Below, in pieces: positions 16,963-26,424 of a stretch of DNA of 64,000 nucleotides (position 1 is the stretch's first letter; each line of letters begins with the position of its first letter). The stretch is from Devosia sp. SD17-2. Its GTDB lineage: Bacteria > Pseudomonadota > Alphaproteobacteria > Rhizobiales > Devosiaceae. Position numbers and translations under genes: made by a program. The DNA is taken from positions 1,071,001 through 1,135,000 of the forward strand of contig NZ_CP104002.1 in NCBI RefSeq assembly GCF_029201565.1, read 5' to 3'. Under the pieces are notes generated by a model, which did not search any database, was not told the DNA's origin, and saw nothing but the letters and a program-made list of their open reading frames with translations.

Positions 16963-18891
16963 ATGAACGATATTCTTTTTCAGCCCGGCCCGGAGCGCAT
17001 TGCCGCCGCGGCTCTGGCCGGTTTCGCGAAACAGCAGGGTTTTACTCCAACCGACTATGCGAGTTTGCATCGCTGGTCGGTCGAGCAGCCTGACGCCTAC
17101 CATTCAGCCCTGTGGGCGCAGTTTGATATTGTCGGAGAGCGGGGGGCGCGGGTCTATCTGCCCGGGTCGTCGATCCGGGACATGCGGTTTTTCCCTGATG
17201 CCCGGCTGAACTATGCCGAAAACCTGCTGCGACAGCCCGATGGCCGCATGGCCATCATCGCACATCGCGAAGACGGAACGCGCCGGACCCTGACGCGCGC
17301 GGAGCTTTTTGGGCTGGTGTCGCGCCTCGTTCAGGCGATGCGGGCCGAGGGCGTGGGCATGAGAGATCGTGTGGCGGGGATCGTCACCAATGATATCGAG
17401 GCCATCGCGCTTTATCTGGCCACCTCCGCAATCGGCGCGATCTGGGCATCGTGCTCGCCCGATTTCGGCCCGGCTGCTGCGGCTGACCGCCTGGGGCAGG
17501 TGGAGCCGGCGCTTCTCGTGGCGGTACCTCGCTATGACTACGGCGGCAAGCAGTTCGACACGACCGCGTCCATCAATGCCGTCTGCGCCGCCGGGATGCC
17601 CCGACGTCTCGTCCTGCTCGGCGAAGCCTCGGATCTGTCTGGCTATCATGGGCCGGCGGTTACGCTCGATGATTGGATCGCGCCGTACGCGGAGGACGAA
17701 ATCGACTTCGTGCGGCAGGGCTTTGATGCGCCCCACGCCGTGCTGTTTTCCTCGGGCACGACGGGCAAGCCCAAGGGCATCGTGCATGGCGCTGGTCGTC
17801 TGCTGCTGCAGCACCTCAAGGAGCAACAGCTCCACTGTGACCTGCGGGCGGGCGACCGGTTCTTCTATTACACGACCTGCGGGTGGATGATGTGGAACTG
17901 GCTGGTCTCCGGCCTCGCGTCGGGAGCCACGCTCGTCACCTTTGACGGCAATCCGGCCTATCCGCACATGGGGCGGCTGGCGGACATCATTGACGAGGAC
18001 GAGATCGATATTTTCGGGACTTCGGCGAAATATATCGACGCCTGCAACAAGGCGCGCCTTCGTCCCAAGGATACCCATCGCCTGTCACGGCTGCGGACCA
18101 TTCTGTCGACCGGCTCGCCGCTGCTTCCCGATGGGTATGATCACATCTACCGGGACTGGAAGAGCGATGTGCATCTCGCGTCCATTTCGGGTGGCACGGA
18201 TATTTGCGCCTGCTTCCTCGGCGGCGTCCCGACCTTGCCGGTCCGACGCGGCGAGATGCAGGGCGCAATGCTGGGCATGGACGTGCACGGGTTTGACCAG
18301 AACGGGGCGCCAGTTTCGGAGGGGGCCGGCGAGCTGGTATGCCGCAATGCGCACCTCTCCATGCCGGTCGGGTTCTGGAATGATGCAAGTGGCGCGCGCT
18401 ATCGCGCGGCCTATTTCGAGCGTTTCGAGGGCGTCTGGACCCACGGCGACTTCGTCGAACGGCGTCCATCAGGCGGCTATGTGATCCACGGCCGGTCGGA
18501 TGCGACGCTCAATCCCGGTGGCATCCGGATCGGGACGGCCGAGATCTATCGGCAGGTCGAGCCTATTCCGCAAATCCTTGAAGCCATTGCGGTGGGGCAG
18601 GAGTGGCAGGGCGATCAGCGCATCATCCTTTTCGTTCGTCTGGAAGACGGCGCCGTGCTCGATGATGCACTCGTGTCGGAAATCAGGAAGCGTATCCGCT
18701 CGGGGGCGACGCCGCGTCACGTACCTGCCAAGATTTTGGCAGTGCCCGATATTCCGCGCACCCGCTCGAACAAGATCGCCGAATTGTCGGTGCGCGATGC
18801 GGTCAACGGCAAGGCGATGGAAGACAATCCTGGCCTCGCCAATCCCGAAGCGCTGTCGCACTTCCGGGATCGGCAAGAATTACTGGACTGA
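16963..18891 (+). CDS. aacS: Acetoacetate-CoA ligase
   Basis: Cytoplasmic AMP-forming ligase producing acetoacetyl-CoA from acetoacetate, ATP and CoA. At 642 residues it is full length. The AMP-binding P-loop SSGTTGKPKGIVHG is near residue 265, TTCGWMMWNW near 305, the adenylate motif in SISGGTDICAC, GDFVERRPSGGY, and the catalytic lysine region in PRTRSNKIAELSVRD near the C-terminus. It follows bdhA and is convergent with the next ABC operon. Confidence 0.94.
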   Translation: MNDILFQPGPERIAAAALAGFAKQQGFTPTDYASLHRWSVEQPDAYHSALWAQFDIVGERGARVYLPGSSIRDMRFFPDARLNYAENLLRQPDGRMAIIAHREDGTRRTLTRAELFGLVSRLVQAMRAEGVGMRDRVAGIVTNDIEAIALYLATSAIGAIWASCSPDFGPAAAADRLGQVEPALLVAVPRYDYGGKQFDTTASINAVCAAGMPRRLVLLGEASDLSGYHGPAVTLDDWIAPYAEDEIDFVRQGFDAPHAVLFSSGTTGKPKGIVHGAGRLLLQHLKEQQLHCDLRAGDRFFYYTTCGWMMWNWLVSGLASGATLVTFDGNPAYPHMGRLADIIDEDEIDIFGTSAKYIDACNKARLRPKDTHRLSRLRTILSTGSPLLPDGYDHIYRDWKSDVHLASISGGTDICACFLGGVPTLPVRRGEMQGAMLGMDVHGFDQNGAPVSEGAGELVCRNAHLSMPVGFWNDASGARYRAAYFERFEGVWTHGDFVERRPSGGYVIHGRSDATLNPGGIRIGTAEIYRQVEPIPQILEAIAVGQEWQGDQRIILFVRLEDGAVLDDALVSEIRKRIRSGATPRHVPAKILAVPDIPRTRSNKIAELSVRDAVNGKAMEDNPGLANPEALSHFRDRQELLD

Positions 18892-18949
18892 GAAGTGATG
18901 CCAGTGCGGTCGCGGTTGAATGCCGCGAACGCCATTTTGTGAGACGGGC

Positions 18950-20011
18950 CTAGTTCTTGCTGATGCGGCGGCCGCTCTGGCCGTCGAAGACATAGGTGCG
19001 TTCGACAGGCGCGGTCACGGACAGGTGCGCGCCAGTGTCGATGTCTTCTTCGCTCGATACCAGCACCATGGTCGGCTGGCCCGAGAGATCGAGGGTGACA
19101 AAGGTCTGCCCACCTGTGGGCTCGACGAAAGTCACTTCGCCGCTCAGAGGGCCGCTGCCGGCCTGGAAATGCTCCGGCCGGACGCCGATGGTCACTTTCT
19201 GGCCATCGCTGACGGGCTCAGAAGCATTGAAGTCGAAGCTGAGGCCGCTGGCTGTGCGGGCAATATTTCCGTCGATGGTGGCGTCAAAGAAATTCATCGC
19301 TGGCGAGCCGATAAAACCGGCGACGAAGAGATTGGAAGGACGGCGATAGAGCTCCATTGGGGAGCCCTCCTGCTGGATGACGCCATGATTGAGCACCACG
19401 ACGCGATCGGACAGTGTCATGGCCTCGACCTGGTCGTGGGTCACATAGATCGAGGTGACGCCGACCTTCCGGTGCAGGGCCTTGATTTCGGACCGCATCT
19501 GGACGCGCAGCTTGGCGTCGAGATTGGACAGCGGTTCGTCGAAGAGGAACACAGCGGGATCGCGCACCACGGCACGGCCCATGGCGACGCGCTGGCGCTG
19601 GCCGCCGGAGAGCTGGCTGGGCTTGCGGTCCAGCAGCGGCTCGAGCTCGAGCATGCGGGCCGCCTGGCGGACACGCTGGTCGATCTCGGCCTTTGGCTTG
19701 CCGGACAGCTCGAGATTGAACGCCATGTTCTTGTAGACGGTCATATGCGGGTAGAGCGCATAGGACTGGAACACCATGGCGATGTTGCGCTCGCGTGGGG
19801 TGAGGTCATTGACCACGCGGTCACCAATGACGATGTCGCCGCCGGTGATGTCCTCAAGACCGGCGACCATGCGCAATATGGTCGACTTGCCACAACCGGA
19901 GGGGCCGACGAGGGCGACAAACTCGCCGTCCTCGACCGAGAGGTTAACGCCTTCGATGACCGAGACGGTACCGTAGCTCTTGGAGATGTTTCTTAACTCG
20001 AGACCGGCCAT
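18950..20011 (-). CDS. Sugar ABC transporter ATP-binding protein (CUT1, UgpC type)
   Basis: ATPase of the second CUT1 importer. It has Walker A GPSGCGKST, signature QLSGGQRQR, Walker B FLFDEPLSNLD, the switch region VTHDQVEAM and a TOBE domain with GVRPEHF. The ATG at 20011 has CGGAG upstream; an in-frame GTG at 20018 is an alternative. It is the last gene of the transport operon 23195-18950, sixteen bases after the MalG-type permease. The sugar is unknown. The Gfo/Idh and ThuA genes across the promoter suggest a polyol, disaccharide or derived sugar. Confidence 0.92.
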   Translation of the reverse strand: MAGLELRNISKSYGTVSVIEGVNLSVEDGEFVALVGPSGCGKSTILRMVAGLEDITGGDIVIGDRVVNDLTPRERNIAMVFQSYALYPHMTVYKNMAFNLELSGKPKAEIDQRVRQAARMLELEPLLDRKPSQLSGGQRQRVAMGRAVVRDPAVFLFDEPLSNLDAKLRVQMRSEIKALHRKVGVTSIYVTHDQVEAMTLSDRVVVLNHGVIQQEGSPMELYRRPSNLFVAGFIGSPAMNFFDATIDGNIARTASGLSFDFNASEPVSDGQKVTIGVRPEHFQAGSGPLSGEVTFVEPTGGQTFVTLDLSGQPTMVLVSSEEDIDTGAHLSVTAPVERTYVFDGQSGRRISKN

Positions 20012-20027
20012 TTTCTGCACTCCGAGG

Positions 20028-20900
20028 CTATTTGACGGCGCCGGCGGTCAGACCGGCAATGATGTGTTTTTGCGCCGCGAAGAAGACGATCACGGTCGGC
20101 ATGATGGTGAGGGTGATGAAGGCCAGGATCAGCTGCCAATCGGTCGAGAACTCCCCGCGGTAGACCATGATGCCCAGGGGCCACGGATACTTGCTCTCGG
20201 AATTGAGCATGATCAGCGGCAGGATGTAGCTGTTCCAGGAGCCGACGAAGGAGATGATCCCGACCGTTGCAATGATGGGCCGGGATAGCGGCAGAGTGAT
20301 GCTCCAGAAAAAGCGCAGATAACCCGCGCCATCAACAAATGCAGCGTCGAAGAGTTCGCTCGGCAGATTGCGGAAGAAATTGCGGAACAAAAGGATCGAC
20401 ATGCCCAGGCCGAACGCCACCTGCGGGAGCACCACGCCCCAATAGGTGTCGAGCAGCCCCAGATCGCGGATGCGGATAAAGAGCGGCAGGATGGCCGTGG
20501 CGGCAGGGAACATCAGGCCAATGAGGAAGTAGTTGAGCAAAAAGCCCGAGCCGAAGAATTTGACATGGGCGAAGGTAAAGGCCGCCATCGCGGAGAGCGA
20601 CAGGGTCAGAAAGACGGTAAGCGCGGCGATAAGCAGGGAATTGCCCATCTGCAGCCAGTAACGCTGGCTGAAGAGAATATTGCCGTAATTGCTCCACTGC
20701 CATTCCGAAGGCAGGCCGAAAGGATTGCCCCGCAGCTCGCCCAAAGTCTTGAAGCCACCCAGCGCTGTTGTCAGCAAGGGAATGACGATGATCGCCGCCA
20801 GTATGGTGAGGCTCGCGTAGAGATAGACCTTGGTGGGCAGGCGCTCGCTCCGCCCGCCTGCGGCCGTTGCGGCGTCGATAGGTGCGGTTGTCTCAGTCAT
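20028..20900 (-). CDS. Sugar ABC transporter permease (MalG type)
   Basis: Inner-membrane subunit with six predicted helices, 290 residues. The EAA loop lies near residue 185 (ELFDAAFVDGAGYLRFFW), and the C-terminus IIAGLTAGAVK is typical of MalG-like permeases. The N-terminal 20 residues are polar and Thr/Ala-rich. It overlaps the preceding permease by eight bases. Confidence 0.92.
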   Translation of the reverse strand: MTETTAPIDAATAAGGRSERLPTKVYLYASLTILAAIIVIPLLTTALGGFKTLGELRGNPFGLPSEWQWSNYGNILFSQRYWLQMGNSLLIAALTVFLTLSLSAMAAFTFAHVKFFGSGFLLNYFLIGLMFPAATAILPLFIRIRDLGLLDTYWGVVLPQVAFGLGMSILLFRNFFRNLPSELFDAAFVDGAGYLRFFWSITLPLSRPIIATVGIISFVGSWNSYILPLIMLNSESKYPWPLGIMVYRGEFSTDWQLILAFITLTIMPTVIVFFAAQKHIIAGLTAGAVK

Positions 20901-21834
20901 TTTTCATGAAGATCCGCTTGTAGCTGAAGGCGAGGACGACGCAGATGACGAAGAGCACGACACCGACGGCCGAGCCAAAGCCGACCTGCATGCGCATGAC
21001 GCCGAAGCTGTAAAGGAAGGTAACAAGGGTCTGGGTGGAGTTGGACGGACCACCGCCGGTAAGCGGCATGATCATGTCAAAAAGCTGCAGCGAGCCAATG
21101 ACGGCAAAGAACACTGACAGGCGCACGGTCGAGCCCAGCATGGGCAAAGTAACTCGATAGAATTTCTGCCAGCCGGTCGCGCCGTCGATGTCGGCGGCTT
21201 CGAGCACGCTTTTATCGATCGACTGCAGCCCCGCCACAAACAGCATCATGTGGAAGCCGAAATACTTCCAGACGATGACGCCAAGCACGGCGTAGAAGGC
21301 GACCTGACGGTCTGCCAGCCAGAACGGCGCTTCCATGCCGAAGGTGTTGAAAATACCGGCGACGAGACCGAACTGGCCATCGTAGACGAAGCGCCAGATC
21401 ATGCCTGCGGCGACGTCCGCCAGCACGTATGGCAGGAAGAACAAAAGCCGGAACATCACCGCGCCCTTGATCCGATGGGTCACCATGGTGGCAATCCACA
21501 GGGCGAGGGGGATCTGGATTATGATCGAGACGACGATGATCAGCCCATTGTTGATCAGGGCCTGGCGGAAGGCGCCATTGTTGAAGATCAGCTCGTAATT
21601 CTTGGTGCCGACCCATTGGGTTGGCAGGCCGTAGCCATTCCAGTTGTAAAAGGAATACCAGGCCGCTTCGCCCATGGGCAGGATGACGAAGACGGTGAAA
21701 AGCAGGAGTGCAGGCGGCAGGAACAGCACAAGCACGGGCAGGGTGCCGCGGACATGGCGTTTGCTGCGGCGGGCGACCGCGGGCGCGCGAGATGCGAGCG
21801 TCGGCGCGGCAGGCAGCGAACTGGTTTGGCTCAT
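20893..21834 (-). CDS. Sugar ABC transporter permease (MalF type)
   Basis: Inner-membrane subunit, 313 residues, six helices after a basic N-terminus (RRSKRHVRGTLPVLVLFLPPALLL begins near residue 22, read in two parts). The EAA loop is at VLEAADIDGATGWQKFYRV. It lies 65 bases after the binding-protein gene and overlaps the MalG-type partner. Confidence 0.92.
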   Translation of the reverse strand: MSQTSSLPAAPTLASRAPAVARRSKRHVRGTLPVLVLFLPPALLLFTVFVILPMGEAAWYSFYNWNGYGLPTQWVGTKNYELIFNNGAFRQALINNGLIIVVSIIIQIPLALWIATMVTHRIKGAVMFRLLFFLPYVLADVAAGMIWRFVYDGQFGLVAGIFNTFGMEAPFWLADRQVAFYAVLGVIVWKYFGFHMMLFVAGLQSIDKSVLEAADIDGATGWQKFYRVTLPMLGSTVRLSVFFAVIGSLQLFDMIMPLTGGGPSNSTQTLVTFLYSFGVMRMQVGFGSAVGVVLFVICVVLAFSYKRIFMKND

Positions 21835-21899
21835 GGATCAGTCTCCCGGGACGGGTCAGGCGCGAGAGGCGGCCCCGCCGGAGCAGGGCCGCCCTTGAA

Positions 21900-23195
21900 C
21901 TACATCTCGAGCGAGAAGGCGTCCTGGATCTGCTGGACGGCGTCTTCCGCAGAGATCTGACCAGCGGCCAGTTCAGCGGACATGTCGTTGACGACGCGAC
22001 CAACATTGGGGCCGAGATCCTGATCCAGATAGTTCTGGTGCCAGGTTGCCTTGGCCTTCTGGGCTGCAGCTTCGGCCATGGACGGGTCCTTGACCCCGAC
22101 TTCTGCACCGATCGTGGTGGGAAGAATGGCGTTGCGTTCCGCTACGATGGCCTGGTTTTCAGCATTGGTGAAGAACTTGAGGAACTCTTCGGTCTCGGGA
22201 GGTGCATTGGCCGTCACTACCCAGCCGTTGATGCCGCCGAAGTCGTCGGTGATCAGGCCCGGAGCGCCTTCAATGACCGGGAAGGGGAAGCGGCCGATAT
22301 TGCTCTGCTCGAGGCCCTTGCCGTCCGTCGCCGCGCCGCCCTGGATCGTCGGGGTTGCGGTATTTTCGAAGCCGAGGAGGATGGCAGCGCGACCGTCTGC
22401 GAAGGCGGCTGTGGCATCTGGCCAGGTGGCGCCGAGATAGCCGGGCTGGAAGGGCTCGAGAGCGCCGAGTTCAATCAGCCTTTCGCTGGCGCGAACAAAG
22501 CCTTCGCCAGCAAAGCCTTCTCCACCCTTGGCCGCCGCAAAGCCGTCCTGGCCGACTTCACGCATGGCCAGATAGGACCAGTAGAAGTGCAACGGCCATT
22601 TATCGCCGCCGCCGCCTGCGATGGGGTTGATGCCGGCTGCCTTGAGCGTCTTGACGGCCTCAAGGAACTCGTCCCAGGTCCCGATGGCAGTGCCATCGAC
22701 GCCAGCCTGATCAAAGAGCTCCTTGTTGTAGAAGAAGGAAACGACGCCGGACTGGACCGGAGCGGCCCAGACCTTGCCGTCAAAGGTCATGCCGTCGACA
22801 GCAGCCTTGTTGATGGAATTGCGCCAGGCGCCATTGTCGGCATCCATTGCCGGGGTGATGTCGCGAAGGGCACCGGTGGCGATCTGCGCTTCCAGCACGC
22901 CGCCAGCCCAGGTGTAGAACATGGACGGCGCTTCGTTGGACTGCAGCAGGGTGGGGAGCTTGGCTTTGTAGGCTTCGTTCTCGAGGAACTGGAACTCGAT
23001 CTTGACGTCCGGGTTCTGGGCTTCGTACGCGGCGGCGATTTCCTGCCAGGTCCCGAGCCGGTCGGCGTTCGTCTCGAGATGCAGCCATTTGATGACCGAT
23101 TGTGCCGATGCCGAAGATACTCCGGCCATCAAGGCAACAGCGCTGAGGGCAATAGCAAGCCGATGCCGCGCAAGGCGGCCAAAAGAAATGTTCAT
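21900..23195 (-). CDS. Extracellular sugar-binding protein, CUT1 family
   Basis: Periplasmic binding protein of the second importer, 431 residues. The signal peptide is residues 1-31 (MNISFGRLARHR, hydrophobic stretch, cleavage after ASA). The mature start SVIKWLHLETN and the segment EAQNPDVKIEFQFLENEAYKAK fit the family 1 solute-binding fold. GGGAGG lies just before the ATG. It is the first gene of the operon, transcribed away from the ROK regulator, from a promoter that overlaps an operator-like site at 23229. Confidence 0.93.
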   Translation of the reverse strand: MNISFGRLARHRLAIALSAVALMAGVSSASAQSVIKWLHLETNADRLGTWQEIAAAYEAQNPDVKIEFQFLENEAYKAKLPTLLQSNEAPSMFYTWAGGVLEAQIATGALRDITPAMDADNGAWRNSINKAAVDGMTFDGKVWAAPVQSGVVSFFYNKELFDQAGVDGTAIGTWDEFLEAVKTLKAAGINPIAGGGGDKWPLHFYWSYLAMREVGQDGFAAAKGGEGFAGEGFVRASERLIELGALEPFQPGYLGATWPDATAAFADGRAAILLGFENTATPTIQGGAATDGKGLEQSNIGRFPFPVIEGAPGLITDDFGGINGWVVTANAPPETEEFLKFFTNAENQAIVAERNAILPTTIGAEVGVKDPSMAEAAAQKAKATWHQNYLDQDLGPNVGRVVNDMSAELAAGQISAEDAVQQIQDAFSLEM

Positions 23196-23228
23196 GTAGT
23201 CCTCCCACCGGACATTTTTGTCCTGATT

Positions 23229-23265
23229 GCAAATTAATTAGTGCGCTTTGCTGGGAAACTGTCAA
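23229..23265 (-). promoter_or_regulatory. Promoter of the second CUT1 operon with an overlapping ROK-type operator
   Basis: On the minus strand TTGACA (23265-23260) is followed by a 17-base spacer and ACTAAT (23242-23237), a good -35/-10 pair. The -10 lies within a 16-base site, 23244-23229, that reads GCACTAATTAATTTGC on the minus strand. A copy in the opposite orientation occurs at 23337-23352. The location implies repression by blocking polymerase, most likely by the adjacent ROK regulator. Confidence 0.6.
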
Positions 23266-23336
23266 GGGGGTGGCTCGTTGCGGCTGGTTTTACTCAGTCT
23301 GCCTCTTGTGCGGTGCTGTCGGAATGTGCCAAGAAG

Positions 23337-23352
23337 CCAGTAATTAATCCGC
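23337..23352 (+). promoter_or_regulatory. Second operator-like site next to the ROK regulator gene
   Basis: CCAGTAATTAATCCGC matches the minus-strand site at 23244-23229 in 12 of 16 positions, sharing the core TAATTAAT. Such an AT-only core is rare in this GC-rich sequence. Its place just upstream of the regulator gene suggests autoregulation. Confidence 0.5.
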
Positions 23353-23394
23353 CATGCTGAAAAAATGAGCGGTGGGGAGGTACGGGGCTTTGGC

Positions 23395-24606
23395 ATGAAG
23401 ACAGCCGATCCCGAGTTGATGCGTGCAATCAATCGGTTCCATGTGCTTGATACGATCCGGCGGGCCGGTTCAATCTCCCGTGTGGAGATCGGCGAACGCA
23501 CGCAGCTGTCGGCCACGACCATCTCGGCCATCACCGCGTCGCTGCTGGATGATGCGCTGATCACGCCGCGCCACGAGGGTGATCTGCGCGATGGCGCCGG
23601 TCGCGGGCGACCGCGCGTCATGCTAACGCTCAATGCTTCGGCTGCACGTGTCGTTGGCGCCAAGATCGCGCCGAATGGCCTCGTTTTCGTGGTCACCGAT
23701 TTTCAGGGCGATATCCTTGCAAGCCTTACGCTTCCGGTCCGTGTTGACCGGCTACCGCTGCCGGTTTTCGCCGATCTGGTCGAAGACGGGGTGCGGCGCT
23801 GCGTCCTCGATGCAGGGCTGGGCCTTGCCGATGTGACCTCGGTCGCTCTGGCCGTGCCCGGTATTGTCGAACATGGCTCGGGCCGGGTGCGCTCGAGCTC
23901 GATCTTTCGCGACCGTGATGTGCCGTTGGCGAGCTTTCTGGCCGAGCGGCTGGGCGTTGCCACCATTGCCGAGAGCGACGCCAATGCGATCACCATGGGT
24001 CAGCACTGGTTCGGACGGGCGCGCGATTGCGATGATTTCGTGCTGGTTTCCGTAGAGGATGCGCTGGGGCTCGGCGTGATGCACAACGGGCAATTGTTCC
24101 GGGGTGCGCGGGAATTGAGCCTCGATCTCGGGCACATGATGATGGGCGTTTCCACGGCCCAGTCCGAGCAACTGGCCGATATTGCCAGTGAAAAAGCCAT
24201 TTTGTCCGGCGAACATGCTGATCTGCGGCTGCGAGAAGCGATGCGCGTCGGGCGTGGCATGAGTCATGTCCGTCGACTGCTTGCAGATGGTGACGACATG
24301 TTTGCGGCCGCCGCAAGCCGTGCCGGCGAAGCCCTGGGCATCGCCATTGCCAATCTCGCCGGGCTGTTTGCGCCGCCGCGGGTCATCCTCGTTGGCTCCA
24401 GTCTGGCGCTTGGCCGCGGGCTGATCGAGCCTTTGCAGGCATCCTTTGCGCGCTCCCTGGCGGAGCCGCTGCGTGAGGTCACCCAGATCGTCATCGACGA
24501 GGCGGGGGACGAGGTCTGGGCGCGCGGCGCGGCCGCCGTGGCGCTGAGCGAACTTTATGGATCACCCTGGAGCACGACCGGTCCGGCGCTCCGGAATAAT
24601 CCGTAA
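23395..24606 (+). CDS. ROK-family transcriptional regulator
   Basis: N-terminal winged helix-turn-helix (about residues 10-70: NRFHVLDTIRRAGSISRVEIGERTQLSATTI) followed by a sugar-kinase-like ROK domain with SVALAVPGIVEHGSG and GHMMMG. The usual ROK zinc motif (CxCGxxGCxE, expected just after the GH motif) is absent: the region reads STAQSEQLADIASEKA. Sugar sensing without zinc, or loss of kinase-type binding, is implied. The ATG at 23395 gives 403 residues; an in-frame ATG at 23365 is also possible. It is divergent from the importer it probably controls. Confidence 0.88.
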   Translation: MKTADPELMRAINRFHVLDTIRRAGSISRVEIGERTQLSATTISAITASLLDDALITPRHEGDLRDGAGRGRPRVMLTLNASAARVVGAKIAPNGLVFVVTDFQGDILASLTLPVRVDRLPLPVFADLVEDGVRRCVLDAGLGLADVTSVALAVPGIVEHGSGRVRSSSIFRDRDVPLASFLAERLGVATIAESDANAITMGQHWFGRARDCDDFVLVSVEDALGLGVMHNGQLFRGARELSLDLGHMMMGVSTAQSEQLADIASEKAILSGEHADLRLREAMRVGRGMSHVRRLLADGDDMFAAAASRAGEALGIAIANLAGLFAPPRVILVGSSLALGRGLIEPLQASFARSLAEPLREVTQIVIDEAGDEVWARGAAAVALSELYGSPWSTTGPALRNNP

Positions 24607-24634
24607 GACTGAGGAATTTGGTGAGGAGATTTTG

Positions 24635-25732
24635 ATGCGCAAGGTTGGCATCGGTATAATTGGACTAGGCAATATTTCAGCCGCCTATCTCAAGGCGGCA
24701 CAGAATTTTCCCATCCTCGACATTCGTGGCGTAGCTGACCTCAATCCGGCCGCTGCGGAAGCGCGCGCAGCGGAATTTGGCGTCAAGGCCGTGTCGATGG
24801 ATGCGATCTTTGCGGACCCGGAAATCGAGATCATTCTCAATCTGACCATTCCCAAGGCCCACGTCGAAGTTGGCCTCCGCGCCATCGAAGCGGGCAAGCA
24901 TGTCTATTCCGAAAAACCGCTCGGCATTGTCTTCGCTGAGGGCAAGAAGCTGGTCGAAGCCGCGCGTGCCAAGGGTTTGCGCGTCGGTTCGGCTCCCGAC
25001 ACCTTCCTCGGCGGTTCGCACCAGAGCGCCCGGCATATCGTGGACAGCGGCAAGCTTGGTCAGGTGGTCGGCGGGACGGCCTATTTCATGTGTCCGGGCC
25101 ACGAGCGCTGGCATCCCAATCCCGGCTTCTACTATGAAGTCGGTGGCGGGCCGATGCTCGACATGGGCCCCTACTACATAACCGATCTGGTCAATCTGCT
25201 CGGACCTGTCGCGCGCGTTTCGGGCTTTGGCTCAATGCTGCGCACGACCCGCACCATCACCGCCAAGGAACGCAATGGCGAAGTGATCCCCGTCCATGTG
25301 CCGACCCATGTTTCGGGCACGCTGCAGTTTGCCAATGGCGCGCTGGTTCAGGTCACCATGAGCTTTGACGTTGCCGGCCACAAGCATGTGCCGCTCGAGA
25401 TTTACGGCACGGATGGCACGCTGCTCGTGCCGGATCCCAACCATTTCGGCGGGCAGATCCAGTTCCTCGAAAAGGGCGGCGAATGGGCTGATGTCGACAC
25501 CGACCAGCCTTACGCGGACGGCAATTATCGCTCGATCGGGCTGGCCGACATGGCCCATGCCGTTGCCGAGAACCGGCCGCATCGCTGCAATGGCGATCTG
25601 GCCCTGCACGTGCTGGAGGTCATGGAGGCGTTCCAGCGTTCGGCCGAGAGTGGTCAGGTGGTCGAAATCACCACGCCTGTCGATCGGCCGGCGCCACTGT
25701 CTCAATCGCTGCGCGAGGGGCGGCTGCAATAG
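24635..25732 (+). CDS. Gfo/Idh/MocA-family NAD(P)-dependent sugar oxidoreductase
   Basis: Predicted cytoplasmic dehydrogenase of a sugar or cyclitol, probably the one imported by the adjacent system. The Rossmann motif GIGIIGLGNISAAY is at residues 5-18, and the substrate/cofactor motif EKPLG is near residue 92. The C-terminal alpha/beta domain includes GGGPMLDMGPYYITDLVNLLGP, the characteristic Asp/His-region motif of the family. GAGGAG before the ATG at 24635 fixes the start. It is 28 bases downstream of the ROK gene. Confidence 0.9.
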   Translation: MRKVGIGIIGLGNISAAYLKAAQNFPILDIRGVADLNPAAAEARAAEFGVKAVSMDAIFADPEIEIILNLTIPKAHVEVGLRAIEAGKHVYSEKPLGIVFAEGKKLVEAARAKGLRVGSAPDTFLGGSHQSARHIVDSGKLGQVVGGTAYFMCPGHERWHPNPGFYYEVGGGPMLDMGPYYITDLVNLLGPVARVSGFGSMLRTTRTITAKERNGEVIPVHVPTHVSGTLQFANGALVQVTMSFDVAGHKHVPLEIYGTDGTLLVPDPNHFGGQIQFLEKGGEWADVDTDQPYADGNYRSIGLADMAHAVAENRPHRCNGDLALHVLEVMEAFQRSAESGQVVEITTPVDRPAPLSQSLREGRLQ

Positions 25733-25752
25733 TTATGGTAGAGGAGAAAAAG

Positions 25753-26394
25753 ATGCGTGAGGCGCTGATCGTCTGGGGTGGCTGGAGTGGGCATGAGCCC
25801 GAGCAGTGCGCTGCCATCATAAAGTCGATGCTCGAGGAAGACGGCTTCAAGGTCTATGTCGAGAACACGACCGAGGCCTTTGCCGACCCGACCATCCACG
25901 ATCTCAGCCTGATCGTGCCGATCTTCACCATGAGCAAGATCGAGAAGGAAGAGCTCTCGAACCTCACCGCGGCCGTGGCCGGGGGCGTGGGTCTTGGTGG
26001 CTATCACGGCGGCATGGGCGATGCCTTCCGCGACGCGGTGGACTATCAGTTCATGGTTGGCGGCCAGTGGGTGGCCCATCCGGGCAATATCATCGACTAC
26101 CGTGTCGACGTGACCCGTTCGGACGACCCGATCATGGAGGGGATCGAAAGCTTCCCCTATACGTCCGAGCAATATTACATGCATGTCGACCCCTCCAACG
26201 AGGTGCTGGCGACCACAATGTTCACTGGCGATCATGCCTATTGGATCGACGGCGTCACCATGCCGGTGGTGTGGAAGCGCAAGCATGGCAAGGGCCGGGT
26301 TTTCTACTCGTCGCTCGGCCATGTCTCGAAGGAATTCGAAGTGCCGCAGATGCGCACGATCCTTCGGCGCGGGCTCAACTGGGCCGCGCGCTGA
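25753..26394 (+). CDS. ThuA-like protein (class I glutamine-amidotransferase fold)
   Basis: 213 residues with the ThuA pattern: ALIVWGGWSGHEPEQ at the N-terminus, LGGYHGGMGDAF near residue 80, and GRVFYSSLGHVSKEF near the C-terminus. ThuA proteins sit in trehalose or related sugar utilisation operons, and their reaction is linked to 3-keto sugars in some systems. With a Gfo/Idh dehydrogenase next to it, a keto-sugar step is plausible here. GAGGAG precedes the ATG at 25753. It is the last gene before a terminator. Confidence 0.88.
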   Translation: MREALIVWGGWSGHEPEQCAAIIKSMLEEDGFKVYVENTTEAFADPTIHDLSLIVPIFTMSKIEKEELSNLTAAVAGGVGLGGYHGGMGDAFRDAVDYQFMVGGQWVAHPGNIIDYRVDVTRSDDPIMEGIESFPYTSEQYYMHVDPSNEVLATTMFTGDHAYWIDGVTMPVVWKRKHGKGRVFYSSLGHVSKEFEVPQMRTILRRGLNWAAR

Positions 26395-26424
26395 CAGCAT
26401 TTGTCAAAAGCAAGCAACACCAGC

